This document shows, in pieces, positions 1 to 7,957 of a DNA stretch of 17,289 bases. A program made the position numbers and the translations under genes. The notes beneath the pieces were generated by a model. The model was not told the origin of the DNA. It was given only the letters and a program-made list of their open reading frames with translations, and made no database searches. Source of the stretch: JASMHC01 sp042092935 (lineage in GTDB: Bacteria; Pseudomonadota; Alphaproteobacteria; Rhodobacterales; Rhodobacteraceae); the NCBI GenBank assembly GCA_042092935.1, contig JBELFK010000057.1, positions 1-17,289 of the forward strand, given 5' to 3'. Position 1 is the first letter of the stretch. Each line of letters opens with the position of its first letter.

Positions 1-29
1 CAAACCCCTCGGGGGGAAGTGATCTTGTC

Positions 30-509
30 ATGATAATACGGACAGCCACGTCAGAAGATGCAGTGTCAGTTGCTGAGATTTGGAATGCAATTATCCGTGA
101 CACCCCAAGGACATTCACGACCCAAGAGAAAACCGTGGATGGCATTGAAGCTGATATCCTAAGTCGCGCGGACGCTTTTATCGTGGCGGAAATAGAGAAA
201 GTCGTCGTGGGCTTTGCGACATATTTCCCGTTTAGAAGCGGGCCGGGCTATGCCTACACGATGGAGCATTCGGTCAATATCCGCGAGCATGTCTGGGGAC
301 GGGGCGTGGGGCGCGCATTGATGGCGCGGCTTGAAGAAGTCGCGAGCGTCAACAACGTGCATTCGCTTATTGCTGGTGTCAGCGGAGAAAACTCTGACGG
401 TGTGAATTTTCACAAAGCAATCGGATATGCCGAGGTTGCGCGCTTGCCCTCGGTTGGCCGCAAGTTCGATCGGTGGATGGATCTCATTCTGTTACAAAAA
501 TTCTTATGA
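30..509 (+). CDS. GNAT-family N-acetyltransferase, phosphinothricin-acetyltransferase-like
   Basis: A 159-residue single-domain GNAT enzyme that would transfer an acetyl group from acetyl-CoA to an amine. The acetyl-CoA pyrophosphate-loop motif is seen at residues 89-97 (WGRGVGRAL), preceded by the strand EHSVNI (79-84). The motif-B region reads FHKAIGYAEV at 127-136, and the C-terminus WMDLILLQ (149-156) matches the usual end of COG1247 / PAT (bar-like) acetyltransferases. Length is normal for that family. The start has a G-rich ribosome site (GGGGGAAG, 12-19) 10 bases upstream. It is followed after 41 bp by the TerB-J gene on the same strand, so the two may be co-transcribed. The acceptor substrate cannot be told from sequence; related enzymes act on phosphinothricin, methionine sulfoximine or other amino-acid-like amines. 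The family call is firm and the substrate unknown. Confidence 0.9.
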   Translation: MIIRTATSEDAVSVAEIWNAIIRDTPRTFTTQEKTVDGIEADILSRADAFIVAEIEKVVVGFATYFPFRSGPGYAYTMEHSVNIREHVWGRGVGRALMARLEEVASVNNVHSLIAGVSGENSDGVNFHKAIGYAEVARLPSVGRKFDRWMDLILLQKFL

Positions 510-550
510 TCGGCGCTGACACTCTGATGCGCAAAGGGTAACGTGCCAAC

Positions 551-1231
551 ATGTCAATCTGGACGCGCATATCAGAAGCCATTGAGGCGTTGCGGCGGGG
601 AGAAACCCTGTCGAGCATTTTTGAAACTCTCAGGACGCCGCCTGAGAGAAGCATTGCCTTCACCATTGCCGTCATTGCGCTTGGTGCCAAGATTGCCAAG
701 GCGGATGGTTTGGTCACAAAAGACGAAGTGATGGCCTTTCGCGAGGTCTTCGATATTTCTGGCGACGACGAGCAATCGGCGGCGCGTGTATACAACCTCG
801 CGCGGCAGGATGTGGCGGGCTATGAAGAATATGCGCGCCGGATTGCGGGCATGTTCCAGGATCAGCCCTCGGTGCTGTGTGACTTGATGGAGGGGCTTTA
901 TCATGTCGCGATGGCCGACGGTATGTACCACCCGAACGAGGACGAATTCCTGTCACGGGTGGCCGGGATTTTCGGCATACCGGACGACCGATTTCACCGG
1001 CTACGGGCGCGCTTTGTGCCAGATGCCAAACCGGATGCGTACAGTGTCCTAGGGGTGTCGCCCGACCAGCCGTTGGATGAAATTCGACTGGCGTGGCGCA
1101 AGGCGGTTCGTGAAAGTCACCCAGACCTTATGATTGCCCGTGGCGTGCCAGCTGAGGCCGTACAAATTGCTGAAAAACGCATGGTTGATATCAATCGCGC
1201 CTGGGAGGAAATCCAAGGGGCGCAGAGATAG
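551..1231 (+). CDS. DjlA-like TerB + J-domain co-chaperone (soluble)
   Basis: A 226-residue protein with two domains. Residues about 37-150 form a TerB-like helical domain carrying two repeated acidic motifs, AKADG (49-53) and MADG (121-124), which in TerB proteins are linked to metal binding. Residues about 162-225 are a J-domain with the diagnostic HPD at 190-192, expected to stimulate the ATPase of DnaK. E. coli DjlA has an N-terminal membrane segment, but the N-terminus here (to residue 36) is polar and amphipathic, so the protein is probably cytoplasmic. This short architecture is common in alphaproteobacteria, where it is annotated DjlA/DjiA. The ATG at 551 has AAAGGG at 534-539 upstream. 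Its TAG stop (1229-1231) shares a base with the GTG start of the next gene, indicating translational coupling. Client proteins are unknown. Confidence 0.88.
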   Translation: MSIWTRISEAIEALRRGETLSSIFETLRTPPERSIAFTIAVIALGAKIAKADGLVTKDEVMAFREVFDISGDDEQSAARVYNLARQDVAGYEEYARRIAGMFQDQPSVLCDLMEGLYHVAMADGMYHPNEDEFLSRVAGIFGIPDDRFHRLRARFVPDAKPDAYSVLGVSPDQPLDEIRLAWRKAVRESHPDLMIARGVPAEAVQIAEKRMVDINRAWEEIQGAQR

Positions 1232-2271
1232 TGCGGATCGTCACCTATAACGTCGAATGGTTTACCGAGTTGTTCGACGATTCGGACAATCTGTTGATAA
1301 ACGCAGGCTGGTCTGGGCGAAACGATGTCACGCGTGAAGATCAGATTGCCGCCCTTGGACTGGTTTTTCAGAGGCTAGATGCGGACCTGATTGTCATAAT
1401 CGAAGCACCAGATCAAAACCATCGTCGCCGGACGGTGCCCGCGCTGGAAAATTTTGCGAGCATGTTCGGGCTGCGCGCATCGGAGGCCTTGATCGGGTTC
1501 GCCAACAACACCCAACAAGAAATCGCGGTGCTTTACGATCCGGCGTCGCTGTCGCTACGCCACGATCCCAAGGGCGAAGAATTTGCCGTCATTGGCAGCC
1601 ACGGCGCGCCACGGTTTGACCAAGAGTTTCACATCGATTTGGACATAGATGCGTCCAAGGATCGGGTCGTTTTCTCAAAACCTCCGCTTGAAATTACGGC
1701 GACAACACGCTCGGGGTTTGAGTTTCACCTGATCGGCGCGCATCTCAAATCCAAGGCTCCGCATGGCGCAAGGAACGATGCCGAGGCGATGCAAATCTCG
1801 ATTGCCAATCGACGTAAACAACTGGCGCAAGCGATATGGCTGCGTCGCCGGATTGAAGAGCATTTGTCGAACAAAACCCCGTTGATCGTTGCGGGTGACC
1901 TGAACGATGGTCCCGGCTTGGACCAGTATGAGCGTCTTTTTGGTCGAAGCTCGGTCGAGATTGTTGCAGGGCACGGGCCTGACAGAACGAAAAGCGAGAT
2001 GACGCTGTTTGATCCTCATGCGGAACAGGGCCTCCACTCTCGGCTTGGGGCCATGCCGACGACCGCGCGGTTTTTCCTCGCGGATCAGAACTGCTATCTG
2101 CAAGCGTTGTTGGACTACATAATGGTGTCGCAAGACTTGATGGCCAAGCGACCGGCGTGGCGGATATGGCACCCGTTTGATACGCCTGAATGCTTTGACG
2201 ACGCCGCCCTTCGATCAGCCCTGCTGACAGGTTCGGATCATTTTCCTGTTTCGTTGGATATTGATCTTTAA
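1231..2271 (+). CDS. Endonuclease/exonuclease/phosphatase (EEP, DNase I-like) superfamily protein
   Basis: A 346-residue Mg-dependent phosphodiesterase of the DNase I/exonuclease III fold. The full set of EEP active-site motifs is visible: RIVTYNVEWF (N7), IIEAPDQN (E58), LIGAHLKSK (H171), VAGDLND (D223, N225), LDYIMVS (D295) and GSDHFPV (D336, H337). There is no signal peptide or membrane helix, so it is probably cytoplasmic. The start is GTG at 1231, chosen because it overlaps the upstream TAG stop (TAGTG), has AGGGG at 1216-1220 and begins exactly at the conserved N-terminal strand. Substrate could be DNA, RNA or a small phosphodiester; the family does not decide this. The stop overlaps the convergent ppx stop by 4 bp. 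Confidence 0.85.
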   Translation: MRIVTYNVEWFTELFDDSDNLLINAGWSGRNDVTREDQIAALGLVFQRLDADLIVIIEAPDQNHRRRTVPALENFASMFGLRASEALIGFANNTQQEIAVLYDPASLSLRHDPKGEEFAVIGSHGAPRFDQEFHIDLDIDASKDRVVFSKPPLEITATTRSGFEFHLIGAHLKSKAPHGARNDAEAMQISIANRRKQLAQAIWLRRRIEEHLSNKTPLIVAGDLNDGPGLDQYERLFGRSSVEIVAGHGPDRTKSEMTLFDPHAEQGLHSRLGAMPTTARFFLADQNCYLQALLDYIMVSQDLMAKRPAWRIWHPFDTPECFDDAALRSALLTGSDHFPVSLDIDL

Positions 2272-3809
2272 GATTTCTTCCAGCGTTTGACGACGACCTC
2301 GGCCCCCAGAGAACTGGCAAGCGATTCCAGACGTGCGTTTGCGGTTTCTCCAAACAGCGGGCGGGCGCTGTCAGCCAGATAAAGCTCAAGCACTTTTTTG
2401 CGCGGATACCATTTGAATTTTCCAGGCTGGTCGTCGGATTGCAGCCACATCATCGCGCCAAAACGCATGGCTTTTCCAAGTACTTCAGCGGTTTCGACAT
2501 CAACGTCGTCCAAGAGCTTTGCAAGATCCTCGAACCGGCTACCTTCGCGCTTGTTTTTGTAGCGATGCAATAGCGCGATGCCCAGGAACACGCGTTCGGA
2601 ATGTTTTAACCCGCCCAAATTCGCCCGCGTGACATTGTCAAAGCAGGCGTCCGCGCGGTAATCGGGATGGGCGCGCCAGTTCACATCATGCAAAAGGCAA
2701 GCGGCATGGATCACACGATGCCAGCTTTCCGGTCTGCCCTTGAAAAGCGGCATAACGAAATCAAACAGCACGTCGCCAAATCCAACAAGCCTTGCGTCTT
2801 TGGATTCCGAGAAGCGGCAGGATTCAATCAATGGATCCATGTCACGAATTTCGTCGGGCATTTTTTCGTAGAGAAGACCTTCGCGAATGCCGTAGCTCGA
2901 GACCGCGATATCGACCGGCTTGAATGTCTTGATAAGCCGCGACAAAACCTCGGCTGCCAAGGGTACGAGGGCCATGCGCGCTGCAGAATTGCCACTCATC
3001 GCTTGAAGGTCGTCAACGTGCGTATTGCGGATAAATTTGATCGTCGCGCGGACGTTTTTCAGGCTCATCCGATATTCGTGGAGAACGTGGAGTGGGTAGC
3101 CACGTCGCAGCATGTCTATTCTTGCGATCGCCCGCCACGAGCCGCCGACCAAAAACAATCGGTCGGATTGCTGGCCAAGTTGATCGCTGAGATCATTCAC
3201 CACTTCCTTTATGTATTTCGTTGTCGCCTTCTTGCCGCCCTTGATACCTTTAAGGCGAAGCGGGCCAAGCTGCGAGGTTAAACACGTCCCGATCTTGCCG
3301 TCCGAAATCGTCGCAAGCTCCATACTGGAACCGCCGATGTCGCATACCAAACCGAAACTTCCCGGCCATCCAAGCAATACGCCTTGCGCCGAAAGCCGCG
3401 CCTCTTCCGGGCCGTCGATCACGCGCAGGTTCAGGCCGGTGACGTCGGCGACATCACGGCGAAAGTCTTCCCCGTCGTCAGCCTCACGCACAGCGGCGGT
3501 TGCGACGGCTGAAAGGGGTTCGATCCCAAGACTGCGCGCGATGCTTTGAAAACGGACGATTGCTTTCAAAGCACGGGCGCGACCTTCGGGGTTAAGCAGG
3601 CCCGTTTCGCGCACACCGGCCCCCAAACCGCACATCAGTTTTTCGTTGTAGTAATAGGCGGGACTACGCGCCGCGCCGTCAAAAACCACCATCCTGACCG
3701 AGTTTGACCCGACGTCCACGACGCCAACGCGTGACAGCGCCATTGCGCGGGGATCTTTGAACGACGCAATTGGTGCGTCTTCAGCAGCGGAAGTTTCGGT
3801 CGCGGTCAT
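2268..3809 (-). CDS. ppx: Exopolyphosphatase, Ppx/GppA family
   Basis: A 513-residue Ppx/GppA phosphatase that removes terminal phosphate from polyphosphate and, in some members, hydrolyses pppGpp. Numbered from the chosen start, it shows the actin-like phosphate-binding loop DVGSNSVR (32-39), the second-strand motif VATAAVREA (102-110), the DIGGSS loop (157-162), SSYGIREGLLYE (304-315), and an HD-like C-terminal helical domain with LLHD (372-375). Length agrees with the family (about 500). I chose the ATG at 3809 because GAGGA lies 6 bases upstream; an in-frame ATG at 3842 would add 11 residues but has no ribosome site. It follows ppk1 after 50 bp and ends the perM-hdaA-ppk1-ppx unit, so synthesis and breakdown of polyphosphate are co-encoded. 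Confidence 0.93.
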   Translation of the reverse strand: MTATETSAAEDAPIASFKDPRAMALSRVGVVDVGSNSVRMVVFDGAARSPAYYYNEKLMCGLGAGVRETGLLNPEGRARALKAIVRFQSIARSLGIEPLSAVATAAVREADDGEDFRRDVADVTGLNLRVIDGPEEARLSAQGVLLGWPGSFGLVCDIGGSSMELATISDGKIGTCLTSQLGPLRLKGIKGGKKATTKYIKEVVNDLSDQLGQQSDRLFLVGGSWRAIARIDMLRRGYPLHVLHEYRMSLKNVRATIKFIRNTHVDDLQAMSGNSAARMALVPLAAEVLSRLIKTFKPVDIAVSSYGIREGLLYEKMPDEIRDMDPLIESCRFSESKDARLVGFGDVLFDFVMPLFKGRPESWHRVIHAACLLHDVNWRAHPDYRADACFDNVTRANLGGLKHSERVFLGIALLHRYKNKREGSRFEDLAKLLDDVDVETAEVLGKAMRFGAMMWLQSDDQPGKFKWYPRKKVLELYLADSARPLFGETANARLESLASSLGAEVVVKRWKKS

Positions 3810-3859
3810 CGAAGTCCTCGTTCTGATGCCAATCTGAGGCATGAGGCATTACTGGTCAA

Positions 3860-6046
3860 TTAAAGTGGCAAGTTTTCGTCTGTGTGGGTCAGTTTCGGCA
3901 CATCGCCCGCCCCAGCCGATCCGCGGCCGGAAAGGGACGGGTTTTCGGTAAAGAAACGATGACAATTGAAAGCGAAAACCCCGTCTTGCATCAGCGTGCG
4001 CTCAAACTGGCCGTCGGGTTGCATGATCCAGCTTTGGGCCACATCAGCGAGGTTTGCCGCCATGATCTGGCTAACGATCTGCGCTTTGACGGTCGCGTTC
4101 TTGATCTGGATTAGCGTTTCGACTCGTCGGTTCAGGTTGCGACCCATCCAATCGGCCGATGAGATAAACACCGCAGCCTTCTGCGACGGCAGCGCGTGAC
4201 CGTTGCCAAAACAGATGATCCGCGAATGTTCAAGAAATCGCCCGACGATGGACTTTACCCTGATATTTTCCGAAAGCCCCATCACGCCCGGGCGCAAGCC
4301 GCAGATCCCTCGGATCACGAGGTCGATTTTGACCCCCGCCTGACTGGCCGCATAAAGCGCGTCGATCATGTCGGAATCGATCAGTGAATTCATCTTCGCC
4401 CAGATAGCAGCGGGTTTGCCTTTTTTGGCGTTGGTGGCCTCTTTGGCGATCATTTCAAGCATCTTGGGCTTGAGCGAGTGTGGCGAGATCGACAGGTTCT
4501 CTAGCTTTTCAGGAAGCGCATAGCCGGACAGATAGTTGAACACTTTGGTCGCGTCCCGCCCCAAGGCCGCGTCGCAGGTGAAAAAGCTAAGGTCCGTATA
4601 AATCTTTGCCGTGATGGGGTGGTAGTTGCCGGTACCATAGTGGGTATAGGTCACCAGCTTTGAGCCTTCTCGCCGCACAACTGTCGAGATCTTCGCGTGG
4701 GTTTTCCAATCGAGGAAACCATAGACGACATGCGCCCCGGCTCGTTCAAGCCGGCGAGACTGGCGAATGTTGGCCGCCTCGTCAAAACGTGCCTTTAGCT
4801 CGACCAAGGCGGTCACGGATTTGCCGTCTTCGGCGGCTTCGCAAAGCGCCTCGACGACGGGCGAGTGTTGGGAGGTGCGATAGAGCGTTTGCTTGATTGC
4901 AACCACATTCGGGTCACGGGCGGCTTGCTGGAGAAACCGAATGACCAGGTCAAACGTTTCATAAGGATGATGCAGCAGCATATCTTTTTGCTGTATCGCG
5001 GCAAACATATCTCCGTCGTGGTCCTGAACCCGTTCCGGGACACGCGGCGTGTAGGCGGGCCAAAGCAGGTCGGGCCGCTCATCCATCACCAGTTCGCGCA
5101 AATCGGCGATGCCGATCATGCCCTCAATCTCGACGATCTCATGCTCTCCGACGTGCAACTCGCGCTGGATCACTCGTTTCAACCCTTTCGGCGCATTCGC
5201 GGACAGCTCCATCCGAATGACCTCGCCACGGCGGCGGCGTTTCAGGGCGACTTCGAATTCACGCACGAGGTCTTCGGCTTCTTCTTCGACTTCCAAGTCG
5301 CTGTCGCGCAGCACGCGGAATGCGCAGTGGCCATTGATTTTGTAGCCGGGAAACATGCTGTCAAAGTGAACCAGCAACAGTTCTTCAAGCGGTAAGAAAC
5401 GATAATCCCCCTCGGCTGAGGGTAACGAAATAAATCGCTCCAACTGTTGCGGAATGGGAAGCAACGCTTGCAAGCCGCGGCCGCCTTTGATCCGCTCAAG
5501 CTGAAGCGCAAGGCAGAAGCCTTCGTTTGGGATAAACGGGAACGGATGGGCGGGGTCGATCGCCAGCGGCGACAGAACGGGGAAAACCTGTTCGAGAAAG
5601 TAGTCCGCCAGAAAATCGAGATCATCGGCACTCAGCGATGTGCGCTCAAGGATCGTGATGTCCTCTTTCGCCATTTCGACCCTAAGGTCGCCGAGCGCGA
5701 TTTGCTGGCGCTGCATCAGGCGTCGAGTATCGAGATTGATAAGCTGTAATTGTTCCTGCGGCGACAACCCATCGGCGGCAGGGGTCGTGTTGCCTGCACG
5801 GGCCAATTCCCTTAGCCCTGCAACGCGCACCGTGTAGAATTCGTCCAGATTGGTTGACGAGATTGACAGGAAACGGACGCGCTCAAGCAGTGGCACACGG
5901 CTGTTTTGCGCCTCTTCCAAGACCCGCCAATTGAACGCAAGCCACGACATTTCCCGATTGAAAAAGCGTTGCGGCCCGGAAATATCCAGATCTGGCAATT
6001 CCGTGGGCTCTGGCGCGGCGTGTTTTAGAAAATCGGCTTGGGTCAT
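3860..6046 (-). CDS. ppk1: Polyphosphate kinase 1
   Basis: A 728-residue PPK1 that reversibly polymerises the gamma-phosphate of ATP into inorganic polyphosphate, using an autophosphorylated histidine. Residues about 26-130 are the helical N domain (RFFNREMSWLAFNWRVLEEA at 27-46), followed by the head domain and two phospholipase-D-like catalytic domains. The conserved histidines appear as H450 (KTHAK), H469 (THYGTGNYH) and H607 (EHSRI). Their spacing of 19 and 157 residues equals that of E. coli H435, H454 and H592, so the active site looks intact. Length is slightly above E. coli PPK (688), with a short polar C-terminal tail after residue 700. The start at 6046 lacks a strong Shine-Dalgarno but coincides with the expected N-terminus. 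It lies 43 bp after hdaA; a palindrome occupies that gap. Confidence 0.96.
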   Translation of the reverse strand: MTQADFLKHAAPEPTELPDLDISGPQRFFNREMSWLAFNWRVLEEAQNSRVPLLERVRFLSISSTNLDEFYTVRVAGLRELARAGNTTPAADGLSPQEQLQLINLDTRRLMQRQQIALGDLRVEMAKEDITILERTSLSADDLDFLADYFLEQVFPVLSPLAIDPAHPFPFIPNEGFCLALQLERIKGGRGLQALLPIPQQLERFISLPSAEGDYRFLPLEELLLVHFDSMFPGYKINGHCAFRVLRDSDLEVEEEAEDLVREFEVALKRRRRGEVIRMELSANAPKGLKRVIQRELHVGEHEIVEIEGMIGIADLRELVMDERPDLLWPAYTPRVPERVQDHDGDMFAAIQQKDMLLHHPYETFDLVIRFLQQAARDPNVVAIKQTLYRTSQHSPVVEALCEAAEDGKSVTALVELKARFDEAANIRQSRRLERAGAHVVYGFLDWKTHAKISTVVRREGSKLVTYTHYGTGNYHPITAKIYTDLSFFTCDAALGRDATKVFNYLSGYALPEKLENLSISPHSLKPKMLEMIAKEATNAKKGKPAAIWAKMNSLIDSDMIDALYAASQAGVKIDLVIRGICGLRPGVMGLSENIRVKSIVGRFLEHSRIICFGNGHALPSQKAAVFISSADWMGRNLNRRVETLIQIKNATVKAQIVSQIMAANLADVAQSWIMQPDGQFERTLMQDGVFAFNCHRFFTENPSLSGRGSAGAGDVPKLTHTDENLPL

Positions 6047-6068
6047 CTGGTCAGCAATCAGCGTTACG

Positions 6069-6084
6069 TGTCACTCATGTGACA
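6069..6084. promoter_or_regulatory. Perfect 6+4+6 palindrome upstream of ppk1 (candidate operator)
   Basis: TGTCAC and GTGACA form an uninterrupted inverted repeat around TCAT in the 43-bp gap between the hdaA stop (6090) and the ppk1 start (6046). The shape, two 6-bp arms with a 4-bp centre, is that of a dimeric regulator site and is too short to be a terminator. It is not a PhoB box, which is made of direct repeats. The binding protein is unknown and the site could be chance. Confidence 0.35.
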
Positions 6085-6089
6085 AGAAA

Positions 6090-6767
6090 CTATAATGCAT
6101 CGGGACTCTGTAGAACTTCAAGCGCCAGTTTGCGGGTGATTTTTCGGCCCTCGGCGAGGGCGCGCCGATCCATTTGCGCGACGATGCGCACGGCCTCGGC
6201 GGCGGATCTTTCCATATTGCGCAGCAGATAGGTGACGGCCTCGGGCGTGGGTGTCAGTTGGCGGTCGGCAAACTGTTTCGTCAACATTGCGGCCAGCAAG
6301 GCATCGTCCGGCTCGTCCAGCGTGGCAAGGCTTGTGCCTTCCATCCGGCTGCGCAAATCGGGCAGAGTCAGACCCCACCGTGACGGAGCGGTAGTTGATG
6401 TCAAAAGCAGATTATGCCCTTCGGCCAATACGAGATTGTGTGTGTGAAACAGCGCCTCTTGCATAATCGGGTCTTTGGCGACTTCGTGCGCGTCTTCCAA
6501 AGCAAGGTTGCCTGACGCGAGCGCCGATATATTTGCGTTGGACAAATCCTTGGCCTTGAAGATTGCGGCCCCACAGGCGGCCGCCCAAACATGGGCCAAA
6601 TGCGTTTTGCCAGAGCCCGCGCGACCCGTCAGAACCAATTTGCGGTTTGGCCAATTGCGCCAATCCTCAAGGCTGGCCAGGGCAATCGCGTTCGATGCCG
6701 AGACGAAATAGTCTTCGCGCCCCAACGCTGTGCGCGTGGGCAGATCAAGTGGAAGCTGCGTGGCCAT
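6090..6767 (-). CDS. hdaA: HdaA, DnaA-related regulator of replication initiation
   Basis: A 225-residue AAA+ protein related to DnaA domain III but lacking the DnaA DNA-binding domain. It carries a sliding-clamp-binding motif at the extreme N-terminus (QLPLDLP, 4-10), a Walker A loop GRAGSGKTHL (48-57), a Walker B-like LALEDAHE (88-95), a sensor-I stretch LLLTSTTAPSRW (120-131) and the arginine-containing LPDLRSRM (135-142). In E. coli (Hda) and Caulobacter (HdaA) such proteins act with the beta clamp to promote ATP hydrolysis by DnaA and prevent re-initiation. The start codon shares one base with the stop of the upstream permease gene (TAATG), indicating translational coupling. It lies just before ppk1. 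Confidence 0.9.
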   Translation of the reverse strand: MATQLPLDLPTRTALGREDYFVSASNAIALASLEDWRNWPNRKLVLTGRAGSGKTHLAHVWAAACGAAIFKAKDLSNANISALASGNLALEDAHEVAKDPIMQEALFHTHNLVLAEGHNLLLTSTTAPSRWGLTLPDLRSRMEGTSLATLDEPDDALLAAMLTKQFADRQLTPTPEAVTYLLRNMERSAAEAVRIVAQMDRRALAEGRKITRKLALEVLQSPDAL

Positions 6768-7834
6768 TACTTATCGTCTTGTTCCGACAGACCTTTGTAG
6801 AGCCGACCGGTTTTGTATTGCCCCATGATGTAGCGGATCACGACGCCCATCACCGCCGCGACCGGCACGGCCACGAGCATACCGATAAAGCCAAAAAGGG
6901 ATCCGAAGACCGACAAAGCGATCAACAGCCAAACCGGGTGAAGCCCCACAGAGCTGCCGACCAGCTTCGGCGTCAGGACGTTGCCCTCGATCATTTGGCC
7001 GACCGCGAAAATCCCGGCGACCAGTCCAAGCGAGACCCAATCGCCCCAGAATTGGAACAGGCCAAGACCGATGGCAAGGGCGCCACCAATCAGTGCGCCG
7101 ATGTAGGGAATAAAGGTGATAAGTCCGGCGACGAACCCGACGACGAGCCCAAATTGCAGTCCAACCAACATCAATGCGATGGCGTAGTATGTGCCGAGAG
7201 CCAGACATACCGTGCCCATGCCGCGCACAAAACCAGCGAGCGTGTTGTCGATGTCTTTCGCCAATTGGCGAATGGTTGGTGCGTGGTCGCGGGGAAGAAG
7301 CTCATCAATCTTGCCGACAATGCGGTCCCAGTCGAGCAACAGGTAGAAGGACACGACCGGAACGATCACAAACAACAGCGCCACGTTCACAAGCGACGAC
7401 ACGGATGCAAGCGCCGAGTTTAAAAACTGCCCGCCGCGCGATTGGATGCTTTCACCGACAGAACCAAGCGAGCGGCGCAAAACCGACTCGGAATCCATGA
7501 GCGATGGGAATTGCTTGGTCAGGAACGCCTGAAGGTCGGTTGCCAGAACGGGGGCCGTATTGAACAGGGAAACAGCCTGTTCGATCAGCAGCGGTACGAC
7601 CATCAGTATGGCCACAACGAAGATCATTATCGTCAGGAACGTGATGATGATCGTGGCCAAGACACGCGACATGCCCAGCTTTTCCAGCCGGTCCGCGACA
7701 GGATCAAGGAAATACGCGATCGCAGCCCCGATCACGTAGGGCAGCATGATGTCGCCAAGCACCCACAAAAGCAAAAGGAACACCACGGCGACAATCGCCC
7801 AGTATTTTGCCTGAGTATTGATAGGATACGCCAT
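6767..7834 (-). CDS. AI-2E/PerM-family permease
   Basis: A 355-residue integral membrane protein of the AI-2E transporter (PerM/YdiK/TqsA) family. Hydrophobic segments are seen near residues 12-30, 31-45, 58-84, 145-167, 205-240, 243-262, 267-281 and 302-336, with a polar soluble stretch at about 85-135. Family hallmarks are FIPYIGALIGG (241-251) and EGNVLTPKLVGSSVGLHPV (283-301). Members are proposed exporters or ion antiporters; the substrate here cannot be inferred and autoinducer-2 should not be assumed. It is the first gene of the minus-strand unit and is coupled to hdaA by a TAATG overlap. ATG at 7834 is the start of the first hydrophobic segment's leader. Confidence 0.88.
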   Translation of the reverse strand: MAYPINTQAKYWAIVAVVFLLLLWVLGDIMLPYVIGAAIAYFLDPVADRLEKLGMSRVLATIIITFLTIMIFVVAILMVVPLLIEQAVSLFNTAPVLATDLQAFLTKQFPSLMDSESVLRRSLGSVGESIQSRGGQFLNSALASVSSLVNVALLFVIVPVVSFYLLLDWDRIVGKIDELLPRDHAPTIRQLAKDIDNTLAGFVRGMGTVCLALGTYYAIALMLVGLQFGLVVGFVAGLITFIPYIGALIGGALAIGLGLFQFWGDWVSLGLVAGIFAVGQMIEGNVLTPKLVGSSVGLHPVWLLIALSVFGSLFGFIGMLVAVPVAAVMGVVIRYIMGQYKTGRLYKGLSEQDDK

Positions 7835-7957
7835 GGTTGCCTCGATGTCCTGTTGTTCGTCTACACATCGCCCGTAAGCAGACGGTTTTCAAGAGGCTTG
7901 GCAATCGCGCCGGATTCAGGAAAGGTCGATGACGACGCTAAAACGGGAGTGCCAAAT
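7835..7957. other. Divergent intergenic region between the permease operon and the cupin gene
   Basis: This 123-bp stretch separates two divergent genes and must hold the promoter of the permease-hdaA-ppk1-ppx unit on the minus strand and that of the cupin gene on the plus strand. I see no convincing sigma-70 hexamers or repeats. The only clear signal is GGGAG at 7945-7949, the ribosome site of the cupin gene. Confidence 0.5.

Noticed and set aside
5..16. CCCC-TC-GGGG at the left edge as a terminator of an upstream gene
   Set aside because: The loop would be only two bases and the G-run is better explained as the ribosome site of the acetyltransferase.
30..509. Acetyltransferase as a confirmed phosphinothricin-resistance gene
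   Set aside because: The family fits, but acceptor specificity cannot be read from sequence and many chromosomal homologues act on other amines.
2667..3281. A 204-residue plus-strand open frame opposite ppx
   Set aside because: It lies wholly antisense to ppx, whose motifs are intact, and shows no domain.
6563..7423. A 286-residue plus-strand open frame opposite hdaA and the permease
   Set aside because: Its composition (runs of D, R, Q, H, K with little hydrophobic core) is that expected from the reverse of membrane-protein codons, it overlaps two firmly identified genes, and no ribosome site was seen.
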